A stretch of 35,942 nucleotides of DNA from Streptomyces phaeochromogenes (GCF_001418655.1 NZ_LIQZ01000375.1:1-35942), one strand, 5' to 3'; counted from the stretch's first letter, positions 16,146-23,361 are shown. Notes: generated by a model not told the origin, from the letters alone. Numbers and translations: made by a program.

Positions 16146-17366
16146 CTACAACACGCCAGTGGCCGGTACGGCGTCGCGCCACGTGGAGCGCACGGCGACG
16201 GCCTGCCGCCAGCCGCGGATCGCCTTCGGCGGCATACCGACCGCGAGAACCCCGGCCAGGCGGTCGCCCCTGCGATAGGCGACCAGGAACCGGCGCTCGG
16301 CCAAGTCCCCCTCCACCACGGCGACTTCGTCGTGGCCGCGCAGATAGCCGAACGCCTGGACCTTCATGCCGTACTGGTCCGACCAGAAGTACGGCACCGG
16401 CGCGAACGGCTTGCGCGCCTGCGGGTGCAGGAGGTTCCGGGCGGCGGCCATGCCCTGCTCGGCGGCGTTCGTACGATGCTCGATGCGCATCGACGCCCCG
16501 AACAGCGGGTTGTGCCAGCGGGCGACGTCACCGGCCGCGTACACGCCGCCGGTCGTCGGCGCAGGAGACTTCGTCGCCCCGGGGGACTCGCGTACCGCCT
16601 CGCAGTACTCGTCGCAGACCAGGCCGTCGCCCACGGTGAGGCCGCTGTCCGCCAGCCACTCGGTGTTCGGCAGCGAGCCGACGGCCACCAACACCTCGTC
16701 GCCCACGACCAGTTCACCGTCGGCAAGCCGCACGCCGCCCTCGGTCACCTCACGGACGGTGACTCCGGTGCGCAGGTCCACCCCGTGCTCCAGGTGGGCG
16801 GCCGACAGCACCCGCCCGACCTCGTCGCCGACGGCGTGGCCGAGCGGTACGGGAGCCGGTTCCAGGAGGGTGACCTCGGCGCCCAGGCCCCGGGCCACGG
16901 CGGCGGCCTCGGCACCCAGGAACCCGGCGCCGACCACGACCAGCCGCCGCCCCTCCCCCAGCCGGTCCCGCAGCGCGAGCGCGTCGTCCAGGGTGCGCAG
17001 CACATGCGCGTGCCCGTCACCGGGCAGCCGCCGCGGACGCACCCCGGTGGCCACGATCAGTCCGTCGTACGCGACCCGCGTCCCGTCGGCGAGCAGCACC
17101 TCACGCCCGTCGAGGTCAAGGCCCGTGGCCGCGCTGCCGAGTCTCAAGTCCAGCTTCAGGGCGTCCAGTTCGCCGGTCGAGCGCAGCGTCAGCCGGTCGT
17201 GCTCCCACTCGGACGCCAGGATCTGCTTGGACAACGGCGGCCGGTCGTACGGCGGGTGCGGCTCGTCACCGACCAGGGTGAGCGCGCCGTCGTACCCCTC
17301 CCGGCGCAGCGTCTCGACGGCCGAGAGTCCGGCCGCCGAGGCACCCACGACGAGAATCCGCCTCAC
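16146..17366 (-). CDS. FAD-dependent ferredoxin reductase
   Basis: A 406-residue reductase of the putidaredoxin reductase (Pyr_redox_2) family that passes electrons from NAD(P)H to the neighbouring ferredoxin. The FAD motif VVGASAAGLSAVETLR is at the N-terminus, the NAD(P) motif VVGAGFLGAEAAA is mid-protein, and GVYAAGDVA is the third FAD contact. The GTG start overlaps the ferredoxin stop by 4 bp (GTGA), so the two are made together. The C-terminal reductase domain (PYFWSDQYGMKVQAFG) is typical of oxygenase-coupled reductases. It supplies the P450 of this operon and could serve the orphan P450 at 1946. Confidence 0.93.
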   Translation of the reverse strand: MRRILVVGASAAGLSAVETLRREGYDGALTLVGDEPHPPYDRPPLSKQILASEWEHDRLTLRSTGELDALKLDLRLGSAATGLDLDGREVLLADGTRVAYDGLIVATGVRPRRLPGDGHAHVLRTLDDALALRDRLGEGRRLVVVGAGFLGAEAAAVARGLGAEVTLLEPAPVPLGHAVGDEVGRVLSAAHLEHGVDLRTGVTVREVTEGGVRLADGELVVGDEVLVAVGSLPNTEWLADSGLTVGDGLVCDEYCEAVRESPGATKSPAPTTGGVYAAGDVARWHNPLFGASMRIEHRTNAAEQGMAAARNLLHPQARKPFAPVPYFWSDQYGMKVQAFGYLRGHDEVAVVEGDLAERRFLVAYRRGDRLAGVLAVGMPPKAIRGWRQAVAVRSTWRDAVPATGVL

Positions 17367-17560
17367 TGGTCGACCAGCCGGATCGCCGCCGCCGGGCAGA
17401 TCGCCACGGCCTCGCGCACCCCGTCGAGGAGTTCGTCGGCGGGCTGCTCCTCCAGCAGGATCGCCACCCCGTCGTCGTCACGCTGGTCGAAGACCTCCGG
17501 GGAGGCCATCACACACTGCCCCGCCGCCACACATTTCGGTTCGTCCAGTTCCACACGCAT
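17363..17560 (-). CDS. [3Fe-4S] ferredoxin for the P450
   Basis: A 65-residue small ferredoxin of the P450-companion type. Three cluster cysteines are seen: Cys10 and Cys16 (CVAAGQC) and Cys55 followed by Pro (CPAAAI). The normal fourth cysteine is absent, which indicates a 3Fe-4S cluster as in SuaB/SubB-type Streptomyces ferredoxins. ATG 17560 is chosen, with AAGGAAG upstream; the frame is open to 17605 but the extra residues have no family match. It lies 58 bp after the P450 and overlaps the reductase start, making a complete three-component electron chain. Confidence 0.92.
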   Translation of the reverse strand: MRVELDEPKCVAAGQCVMASPEVFDQRDDDGVAILLEEQPADELLDGVREAVAICPAAAIRLVDQ

Positions 17561-17618
17561 GGTCTTCTTCCTTGCTCCTTCGGTACGTTCACCCACTGCG
17601 TTCAACGGTGCGGGCCGG

Positions 17619-18863
17619 TCACCAGGTGACGGGCAGGGAGGCGACGCCGTACGTGGTGCCGTCGTGGTCGAACTCCAACTCCTCGACCCTGGCCGCCAGG
17701 CGCAGCGTGGGGACGCGCCGGTAGAGGGTGCCGTAGACGACCTGGAGCTCCAGGCGGGCGAGGGACTGGCCCAGGCACTGGTGGGGGCCGTAGCCGAAGG
17801 CGTTGTGCTTGCGCGCGGGCCGGGTGACGTCCACCTGGTCGGCGCCGGGGAACGCCTCGGGGTCCCAGTTGGCGGCGTGCAGATCCACGATCAGGCCGTC
17901 GCCCGCACGGATGACCTGGCCGCCGATCTCGATGTCCTCGGTCGCGACGCGGCGCAGACCGACCTGGACGATGCTCAGATAGCGCAGCAGCTCCTCCACC
18001 GCGCCGACGACGACCTTGGGGTCCTCGGAGTCGCGTACCAGGGCGAGTTGCTCGGGGTTCTCCAGCAGGACCAGCGTGCCGAGGCTGATCATCGTCGCGG
18101 TGGTCTCGTGGCCGGCGATGAGCATCGCCACGCCCATGTGGACGGCCTCGCTGCGGCTCATCTCCCCGGCCGTGACCCGCCCCGCCATCTCGGACAGCAC
18201 GTCGTCGCCGGGGTCGGTGAGCTTCTTGCCGAGCAGGTCGTCGAGGTAGGTGGAGAGCGCGGTGCTCGCCGCCCGGGAGTCCTCGGGCGCGGCGGCACGG
18301 TCGAGCGCGAGGCTGCTGTTCCGCTGGAAGAACTCGTGGTCCGCGTACGGCACTCCGAGCAGTTCGCTGATCACCAGCGAGGGCACGGGCAGCGCGAGCG
18401 CCGTCAGGAGGTCGGCCGGGTTCGGCCCGGCCAGCATGTCGTCGATCAGACCGTCGACGATCTTCTGGATCGGGGCCCGCATGGCCTCGATCCGCTTGAC
18501 GAGGAACGGCCCGTTGACCATCCGGCGCAGCCGGGTGTGCTCGGGGGCGTCCGTGTTGACGATGAGCTCCGGGGTGTACTCGGCGATCTGCTGCCGGTAC
18601 GCCGTCACGAACGGGAAGTTGCCGGGGCTCTTGTCGTTGGCGCTGACGCGGGGGTCGGTCAGCAGGGCCCTCTGCAGGGCGTGTCCGGTGATCATCCAGG
18701 GCGTACTTCCGTCCCAGATCCGGACCTTGCTGATCGGGTTCTGCTCGCGCAGCTCCTCGACGGCCGGCGGCGGGGCGAACGGACAGCCTGCCGCCCTCGG
18801 CATCGGGAACTCGGGCATCGCCTCGGCCGCGTCGGACGCGGCTCCGGCCAGTGTCTCGGCCAT
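17619..18863 (-). CDS. cytochrome P450, CYP105-like, first gene of the oxidative operon
   Basis: A 414-residue soluble P450. Motifs are AGHETT in the I-helix (250-255), ExxR at Glu291-Arg294, and heme loop FGYGPHQCLG (356-365) with Cys363 as ligand. The N-terminal PFAPPPAVEELREQNPISKVRIWDGSTPWMITG and FNGP-type DAPEHTRLRRMVNGPF segments are characteristic of CYP105 and relatives, versatile Streptomyces hydroxylases usually partnered by small 3Fe-4S ferredoxins, as here. ATG preceded by GAGGAG. Being promoter-proximal it should perform the first hydroxylation in the pathway. Substrate not predictable from sequence. Confidence 0.93.
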   Translation of the reverse strand: MAETLAGAASDAAEAMPEFPMPRAAGCPFAPPPAVEELREQNPISKVRIWDGSTPWMITGHALQRALLTDPRVSANDKSPGNFPFVTAYRQQIAEYTPELIVNTDAPEHTRLRRMVNGPFLVKRIEAMRAPIQKIVDGLIDDMLAGPNPADLLTALALPVPSLVISELLGVPYADHEFFQRNSSLALDRAAAPEDSRAASTALSTYLDDLLGKKLTDPGDDVLSEMAGRVTAGEMSRSEAVHMGVAMLIAGHETTATMISLGTLVLLENPEQLALVRDSEDPKVVVGAVEELLRYLSIVQVGLRRVATEDIEIGGQVIRAGDGLIVDLHAANWDPEAFPGADQVDVTRPARKHNAFGYGPHQCLGQSLARLELQVVYGTLYRRVPTLRLAARVEELEFDHDGTTYGVASLPVTW

Positions 18864-18943
18864 CTGACTCCTCGGTGGGGGCTCCGCCGGGGCGGAGAAC
18901 GGGGAAGGGTTGGCGACCTCTGGACCACATGCAAGCGGAGCGG

Positions 18944-18996
18944 ACTGACGGCTTCCGGTCAGTTGCCTGACATGAAGCTGACGTGACCCAGATCAC
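18944..18996 (-). promoter_or_regulatory. regulatory region of the oxidative operon: inverted repeats and Crp-like site
   Basis: The 305-bp gap 18864-19168 holds the operon's upstream region. At 18944-18963 is ACTGAC-8 bp-GTCAGT, and two more CTGAC copies follow at about 18966 and 18978, a cluster that could bind a regulator dimer. At 18983-18996 is GTGACCCAGATCAC, a GTGA-N6-TCAC palindrome whose minus-strand reading fits the Streptomyces Crp pattern GTG-N6-GNCAC. It lies 120 bp before the P450 start. The remainder near 19079-19108 is a terminator for the regulator gene to the right. No certain -35/-10 is visible. Confidence 0.45.
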
Positions 18997-19078
18997 ATAT
19001 TGGACCCGTAGGGGGTCGGCCACCCGGGCACACTTTCGCGCCACCTCACGCCGCGACCGAACCCCGCGGACACGACGA

Positions 19079-19108
19079 GGCGGCCGGTGCGAGAGACGCA
19101 CGGCCGCC
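19079..19108 (-). terminator. hairpin terminator of the response regulator gene
   Basis: GGCGGCCGGTGCG-AGAGA-CGCACGGCCGCC forms a 12-bp stem with a single bulged base and a 5-base loop. It starts 60 bp beyond the regulator stop codon in the direction of its transcription and lies before the P450 operon promoter. Confidence 0.65.
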
Positions 19109-19168
19109 GGACTGGAGGGCTACGAGGGCGCGGGAGTAAGGGAGTTGGAGGTGCGGGCGATGTCAGGT

Positions 19169-19966
19169 TCAGTGGCCGAGCCGGTAGCCGAAGCCCCGGC
19201 GCGTGTGGATCAGCGGGGGCTGCTCCTGGTCCACCTTGTGGCGGAGGCGGGAGACGAGTTTCTCGATCGCGTTGCCGGCCCGGGTCTCGCCCCAGACGTG
19301 CCGGCAGATCTGCTCCTTCGACAGCACCCGCTCGGCGTTGACGAGCAGATGACGCAGCAGCCGGTACTCGGCCGGGGTGAGGTCGAGGGCCCGTCGGCCG
19401 CGCCGGGCCTGACAGGTGGCGTCGTCGAGGACGAGGTCGCCGTAGCACGGCCCCTGGCCCGTCGAACCGCGGCCACGCAGTAACACATGGGCCCTGGTGA
19501 GGACTTCGGAGATCCGGAACGGCACGGTGACGTAGTCCGACTCGCCCAGACCGAGTTCGGGGACGAGGAGGCCCAACTTCTCGTACTCGGCGAGGAAGAG
19601 CACCGGAGGCCGGTCGGCCGGGCGGAAGCGGCGCCCCTCACCCAGCTCTTCGATGTCCGGGACCGACACATCCATGACCACGAGGTCGAAACGGTGCTCG
19701 GCGAGCCGCGCCATCCCCTGGGCGCCGGTGCGTGCCGCGGTCACCCGGTAGTCCGCCAACTCCAGTGTGGTCGTGAGCAGTTCGGCGATCGCCGAGTCAT
19801 GGACGATGACCAGGACACGCTGCCCGTTCCCACGGGCGGGCGCGGACACCTCCGCACCGCTCCCGCGCACCCCGCCGACACCGACGCCGTCCATTTCGTG
19901 CACCCGGCCCACCCCGACGACGCGGTCCACTCCGTGCACCCGGTCCACCCCATCCGTCCCGTCCAT
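19169..19966 (-). CDS. atypical OmpR/PhoB-type response regulator
   Basis: A 265-residue two-domain DNA-binding protein. Residues about 50-165 are a receiver domain and about 175-265 a winged helix (LTPAEYRLLRHLLVNAERVLSKEQI, TRRGFGYRL). The phosphoacceptor Asp99 (VVMDVSVPD) is present. However, the conserved Thr/Ser after strand 4 is Ala126, the invariant Lys is Val148 (DYVTVPF instead of DYVTKPF), and only one of the acidic pair remains (Asp57). Normal phospho-switching is therefore doubtful. No histidine kinase is adjacent. The start is uncertain: ATG 19966 has GAGGTG upstream, ATG 19984 does not. The first 35 residues are a Val/Asp/Gly/His repeat of no known fold. It could control the adjacent P450 operon. 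Confidence 0.8.
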   Translation of the reverse strand: MDGTDGVDRVHGVDRVVGVGRVHEMDGVGVGGVRGSGAEVSAPARGNGQRVLVIVHDSAIAELLTTTLELADYRVTAARTGAQGMARLAEHRFDLVVMDVSVPDIEELGEGRRFRPADRPPVLFLAEYEKLGLLVPELGLGESDYVTVPFRISEVLTRAHVLLRGRGSTGQGPCYGDLVLDDATCQARRGRRALDLTPAEYRLLRHLLVNAERVLSKEQICRHVWGETRAGNAIEKLVSRLRHKVDQEQPPLIHTRRGFGYRLGH

Positions 19967-19977
19967 CGCATGCACCT
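19888..19977. repeat. imperfect short tandem repeats in the regulator's N-terminal codons
   Basis: The plus strand reads as degenerate copies of GTCCACCCCGTGCACCCGG-like units of 9-12 bp (GTGCACCCGG, GTCCACTCCGTGCACCC, GGTCCACCCCATCC). On the minus strand they encode the low-complexity VDRVHGVDRVVGVGRVHEMD segment at the start of the response regulator. The tract looks like slippage-grown sequence added to the 5' end of the gene. Confidence 0.6.
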
Positions 19978-20147
19978 CGTTCATGAATAGGAGGCGGGCG
20001 GCGGCGACACCACCTCGCGCCGGCTCACGCGTCACGCACGAACGGCGGTCGCGCCGACCGGCACCGGAGGAAACCCTCGCACCCCGTGACACCGACGACG
20101 AGAGCGCGGGCCGACCGGGCCGTCGACGGGCCCCGACCGCCCCCCGG

Positions 20148-20690
20148 TCAGGCCTGGCGCGGCGAGGTGTCCTCGCCCTCCAGCGTGACCTCGGTGTCCA
20201 GGAAGTCGTCGACCATCCGATGGAACAGCGTGGAGAGTTGCCGCAGTTCCTCCGGCGACCAGTGGGACAGCGCGAGTTCCATGCCCCGGCAACTCGCGAC
20301 GCGGATACGGTCGATCGCGTCCTGGCCGACGGGGGTGAGCTGGATGCGCTGGGCGCGGCGGTCGTCCGGATCCGGGACCCGGGTCACATAGCCGCCCTTC
20401 TCCAGCTGCTGCACCTGCCGGGTGACGTGCGACGCCTCCACGGCCAGCCGTCCCGCCAGCTCGCCGGGGCGCATGGGCTCCGAGTCGGCGATCTGCCGCA
20501 GCAGCGCCACCGCGGCCCGGTCGAGCGACACCCCGGCCAGGGCCATGAGGCGGTCGTGCTGCCTGACCCGACCGGTCAGATAGACGATGCGGTTGAGGGC
20601 TCGCTCGATCTCGATCACCTCGTCGGAGACGGGGGCGGACGCGGCTCCGGACAGAGGGTCGGGGGTGTGTGCGGGTGATGGCGTGGGCAT
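20148..20690 (-). CDS. MarR family transcriptional regulator
   Basis: A 180-residue winged-helix regulator. Helical dimer regions flank a central MarR DNA-binding domain (about 60-125) with MRPGELAGRLAVEASHVTRQVQQLEKGGYV as recognition helices and the wing DPDDRRAQRIQLTPVG. An N-terminal Pro/Ala/Ser tail of about 20 residues is unstructured. It is divergent from an alcohol dehydrogenase gene with a 146-bp spacer carrying three repeated CAAGTAA sites, the expected arrangement for a MarR repressor controlling itself and its neighbour. The inducer is unknown, possibly an aldehyde, phenol or other small lipophilic compound as for many MarRs. Confidence 0.9.
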   Translation of the reverse strand: MPTPSPAHTPDPLSGAASAPVSDEVIEIERALNRIVYLTGRVRQHDRLMALAGVSLDRAAVALLRQIADSEPMRPGELAGRLAVEASHVTRQVQQLEKGGYVTRVPDPDDRRAQRIQLTPVGQDAIDRIRVASCRGMELALSHWSPEELRQLSTLFHRMVDDFLDTEVTLEGEDTSPRQA

Positions 20691-20707
20691 GGGCCCAGCC
20701 TAGCAGC

Positions 20708-20785
20708 TACTTGCCTAACTCAAGTAAATTCAGAATTAGATTGCTTTACTCAAGTAAGCCGAATATGCTTGACCAAGTCAAGTAA
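20708..20785. promoter_or_regulatory. divergent promoter with three MarR-type operator repeats
   Basis: An AT-rich island between divergent marR and alcohol dehydrogenase genes contains A[C/G]TCAAGTAA three times in the same direction (20718-20727, 20748-20757, 20776-20785), spaced 30 and 28 bp. Each lies in a palindrome: TACTTGCCTAACTCAAGTA at 20708-20726, TTACT-CA-AGTAA at 20746-20757, and CTTGAC-CAA-GTCAAG at 20768-20782. Near three-turn spacing puts the sites on the same DNA face. This is what is expected for cooperative binding of the adjacent MarR dimer; the binding itself is inferred. Confidence 0.75.
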
Positions 20786-20836
20786 GTCGGTCCGGGGGCG
20801 CCGAGCCGCCGCAGCACCGAGGAAGAGAGCAGCACC

Positions 20837-21916
20837 ATGGCCACCATGAAGTCCGTCCGCACCGGCCCCGTCGGCGAGATCGAGGTCGTGGACGTGGAAC
20901 GCCCCGTCCCCGGCCCCAAGGACGCCCTGCTCAGGATCCGCGCCTGCGGCATCTGCGGCACCGACACGTTCTTCCTGCACCTCGGCGGCACTCCCATGGG
21001 TCCCGGCGGTTCCATGGTGCCGCTCCCCCTGGGCCACGAACCCGCCGGCGAGATCGTGGCGACCGGCGCCGAGGTCACCCGGCTGAAGGTGGGCGACCGG
21101 GTCGTCGTCAACCCGCAGGGCGTGCCCTCCGGCATCATCGGCTGCGGCGGGACGCACGGCGCCATGAGCGAGTACCTGCTCATCGAGAACGCCGAACCGG
21201 GCACCAATCTCAGCGTCTTCCCCGACACCGTGCCCTTCGACGTCGCCGCCCTGAACGAGCCGATGGCCGTGGCCCGGCACTGCGTCAACCGTTCCGGGGC
21301 CGGGCCCACCGACAAGGTCGTCGTCTTCGGCGCCGGGCCCATCGGCCTGGGCGCCACCATCTGGCTCAAGCTCCGCGGGGTCCAGCACGTCGTGGTCGCC
21401 GACGTCCTCCCAGAACGGCTGGAGACCGCCCTCGCCGTCGGCGCCGACGCGGTCGTCAACTCCGCCACCGACGACCTGACCGCCGTCCTCACCGAGCTGC
21501 ACGGCCAGGCGGCCAACGCCCTGGGCCAGCCCCGCCCGGGGACCGACATCTACATCGACGCGGCCGGCGCCCCCGCCGTCTTCCAGGCCACCGTCGACAA
21601 CGCCAGATGGGGCGCCAAGCTCGTCATGGTCGCCGTCCAGAAGAAGTCCGACACCATCGACCTCGGCGGCATGCTCCGGAGCGAGCTCACCCTCATCGCC
21701 TCCCAGGGCTACCCCACCGAGATCTTCGAGGTCACCCCGGAACTGGTCGAGCACCACGAGCGGTTCGCCAAGCTCATCAGCCACCGCATGCCCTTCACCG
21801 ACGTCGAGCACGCCTTCGGGCTGGCCCTCACCCCCGGCGCCGCCGAGAAGATCGTCGTCACCTTCGACGGCCAGGACAGGTTCGACGACCAGGACACGTT
21901 CGACGGCCAGGACTGA
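20837..21916 (+). CDS. zinc-dependent alcohol/polyol dehydrogenase (MDR superfamily)
   Basis: A 359-residue medium-chain dehydrogenase. The catalytic zinc site is CGICGTD near the N-terminus with LGHEPAGEI and a later NEPMAVA. The cofactor domain has VVFGAGPIGLGATIW, and an acidic residue at the end of strand 2 (VVADVLPERL) suggests NAD. The four-cysteine structural zinc lobe is missing. The last 17 residues FDGQDRFDDQDTFDGQD are a triplicated acidic repeat that relatives would not be expected to share. It follows the MarR operators and is likely induced when that repressor is released. It might act on sorbitol, butanediol or another secondary alcohol; not decided. Confidence 0.88.
   Translation: MATMKSVRTGPVGEIEVVDVERPVPGPKDALLRIRACGICGTDTFFLHLGGTPMGPGGSMVPLPLGHEPAGEIVATGAEVTRLKVGDRVVVNPQGVPSGIIGCGGTHGAMSEYLLIENAEPGTNLSVFPDTVPFDVAALNEPMAVARHCVNRSGAGPTDKVVVFGAGPIGLGATIWLKLRGVQHVVVADVLPERLETALAVGADAVVNSATDDLTAVLTELHGQAANALGQPRPGTDIYIDAAGAPAVFQATVDNARWGAKLVMVAVQKKSDTIDLGGMLRSELTLIASQGYPTEIFEVTPELVEHHERFAKLISHRMPFTDVEHAFGLALTPGAAEKIVVTFDGQDRFDDQDTFDGQD
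21863..21913 (+). repeat. 18-bp tandem repeat coding the dehydrogenase tail
   Basis: The units TTCGACGGCCAGGACAGG, TTCGACGACCAGGACACG and TTCGACGGCCAGGAC occupy 21863-21880, 21881-21898 and 21899-21913, directly before the TGA. They extend the protein in frame by repeats of FDxQD(R/T). The near identity of first and third units points to recent slippage duplication. Confidence 0.85.
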
Positions 21917-22049
21917 GCGGCGGACCTGGGGGCATGCATCGTACACATTAGGTGCGTGGTGCATATTTGATGTCATGGCTCCTGCCCTGACCTCAGGCCC
22001 AGGCTCAGGTTTCGGGGCGGGAGTCGAGATCTGGGGAAGGACCGGCCGC

Positions 22050-22502
22050 ATGGACAAGCCCACGCACTTGATCGAGTTCGAAGCGATGCTGCTCGGGCGG
22101 CACCTCTATCTGAACTCGCCCCGGGCCCGGACCGGCGGTCGCCTTGAGCGCAGCGCCTACATCCTGCTGAGCCGCATCCGTATGGAGGGCCCGATGTCCA
22201 TCGGGCAGCTCAGCGACGCCTTCGGCCTTGACGCCTCCACGCTCAACCGGCAGACCGCGGCGATGCTGCGCGGCGGTCTCGTCGAGCGCATTCCGGATCC
22301 CGACGGGGGCATGGCCCGCAAGTTCCGCATCACCGACGAGGGCGAGCACCGCCTCGACACGCATCGCGCGGAGGCCATCCAGGGGCTGGAGAAGGTGATG
22401 GCCGACTGGGACCCCGAGGAGGTCGCCACCTTCGCCGCGTACCTCAAGCGGTTCAACACGGACATCGAGAACCTCGACGAGCGCCCCTGGCCGCGCCCCT
22501 GA
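22050..22502 (+). CDS. MarR family transcriptional regulator
   Basis: A 150-residue winged-helix regulator. ATG 22050 follows GGGGAAGGA and starts at the normal MarR dimerisation helix (MDKPTHLIEFEAMLL). An ATG at 21975 in frame would add 25 Gly/Ser-rich residues. The DNA-binding region MSIGQLSDAFGLDASTLNRQTAAMLRGGLV and wing DPDGGMARKFRITDEG are typical. It lies in the same direction 133 bp after the dehydrogenase, and the spacer contains TGCATCGTAC and GTGCAT segments that may be its own operator. No target is obvious; it may autoregulate. A strong hairpin follows. Confidence 0.87.
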   Translation: MDKPTHLIEFEAMLLGRHLYLNSPRARTGGRLERSAYILLSRIRMEGPMSIGQLSDAFGLDASTLNRQTAAMLRGGLVERIPDPDGGMARKFRITDEGEHRLDTHRAEAIQGLEKVMADWDPEEVATFAAYLKRFNTDIENLDERPWPRP

Positions 22503-22515
22503 CCCGGCACCTCTG

Positions 22516-22568
22516 ACGTACGTACGCACATGCGCACGTACATCGCGCGATACGTACGCACGCGCGTC
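22516..22568. other. alternating purine-pyrimidine tract (Z-DNA prone)
   Basis: From ACGTACGTACGCACATGCGC onwards bases alternate purine and pyrimidine almost perfectly for about 50 bp. Only two phase breaks occur, around the perfect palindrome ATCGCGCGAT at 22542-22551. Such CG/CA/TA alternation can flip to left-handed DNA under negative supercoiling. It lies in noncoding sequence just after the second marR gene and before a strong hairpin. Confidence 0.7.
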
Positions 22569-22601
22569 ACGGGATGACGAAGCCGGGCGCCCGTGCCTGA
22601 T

Positions 22602-22635
22602 CCGGCCCGTGGGACGTGCGCGTCCCACGGGCCGG
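22602..22635. terminator. perfect 15-bp bidirectional terminator hairpin
   Basis: CCGGCCCGTGGGACG and its exact complement flank a 4-base loop TGCG. It sits between the convergent marR (ending 22502) and ycnI-like gene (ending 22642), so it can end both transcripts. No T run is present. Confidence 0.85.
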
Positions 22636-22641
22636 TCGCGG

Positions 22642-23361
22642 TCAGCTACCGGCGGAGGCGCGGCGCTTCGTCAGCCACCAGCCTCCGGCGCCGAGGACCA
22701 GCACCGCCGCGGCCACCCCGCCGACGACGAGGCTCATGGGCGTTCCGTCGTCGTCCTTCTTCGTGTCGGCCGCGGCAGCCGTGGCCCCGGACTCGGAGGG
22801 CGTCGCGGTGACCGACGGGGTCGGGCTGGGCGTCGGGCTCGCGGTCGGGCTGGGAGCGATCGGCTTCGCGCCCGGTGCCGCAGCCTTCAACTTCAGGAGC
22901 GGGGCGGGCTGTTCGGGCTCCTCACCGCCCTTGGGCAGCTCGATCCAGCGCGAGACCTTCCCGTCGCTGTAGGTGTCGATGGTCTTGAACGCCACTTCCT
23001 CGACGTCCGGGAGCTGGCGGATCTTCACCTTGTACTCGGCGTCGGCGCCGGTCTTGAGAGGCGTGCCGCCCACGACGTAACCGTCGTCGGTGGCCTTCAA
23101 CTGCCAGCCCTTGGGGGCCTCAACAAGCGTGACGTCGGCCGGTGCGATCCCCTCGGGCAGCACGACGCGCACCTCGCGGAAGCCCGCGGTGGCGGACTCC
23201 GCCTCGCAGACGACGGTGAGGGTGACGTTCTCGGCGAGGGCCTGCGCCTTGTCGGCCTCGACCTCCGTGTGCGCCGAGGCGGGACCGGCCAGCGCGAGGA
23301 CGGCCGTGAGTGCGGCGGCGCCGGTCAGTGCGACACGGCGCCCGTTGAGGGACAGGGACAT
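22642..23361 (-). CDS. ycnI: YcnI-like copper-binding protein (DUF1775), membrane anchored
   Basis: A 239-residue exported protein. ATG 23361 has AAGGAG seven bases upstream; the longer open frame is spurious. The signal peptide ends GPASA (residues 26-30), leaving His31 as the first mature residue, as needed for the monohistidine copper brace described for B. subtilis YcnI. The DUF1775 domain runs about 31-155 (FREVRVVLPEGIAPADVTLVE, APKGWQLK, YKVKIRQLP). A Pro/Ser/Thr spacer follows, then one transmembrane helix (SLVVGGVAAAVLVLGAGGWWL) and basic tail. It thus stays on the outer face of the membrane. It overlaps the upstream membrane-protein gene by 37 bp, indicating a tightly linked pair probably in copper handling. 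Confidence 0.88.
   Translation of the reverse strand: MSLSLNGRRVALTGAAALTAVLALAGPASAHTEVEADKAQALAENVTLTVVCEAESATAGFREVRVVLPEGIAPADVTLVEAPKGWQLKATDDGYVVGGTPLKTGADAEYKVKIRQLPDVEEVAFKTIDTYSDGKVSRWIELPKGGEEPEQPAPLLKLKAAAPGAKPIAPSPTASPTPSPTPSVTATPSESGATAAAADTKKDDDGTPMSLVVGGVAAAVLVLGAGGWWLTKRRASAGS

Noticed and set aside
16332..18986. 884-codon open frame on the plus strand
   Set aside because: Antisense to the ferredoxin reductase, ferredoxin and P450 genes, all of which have full catalytic motifs; the plus-strand translation shows none.
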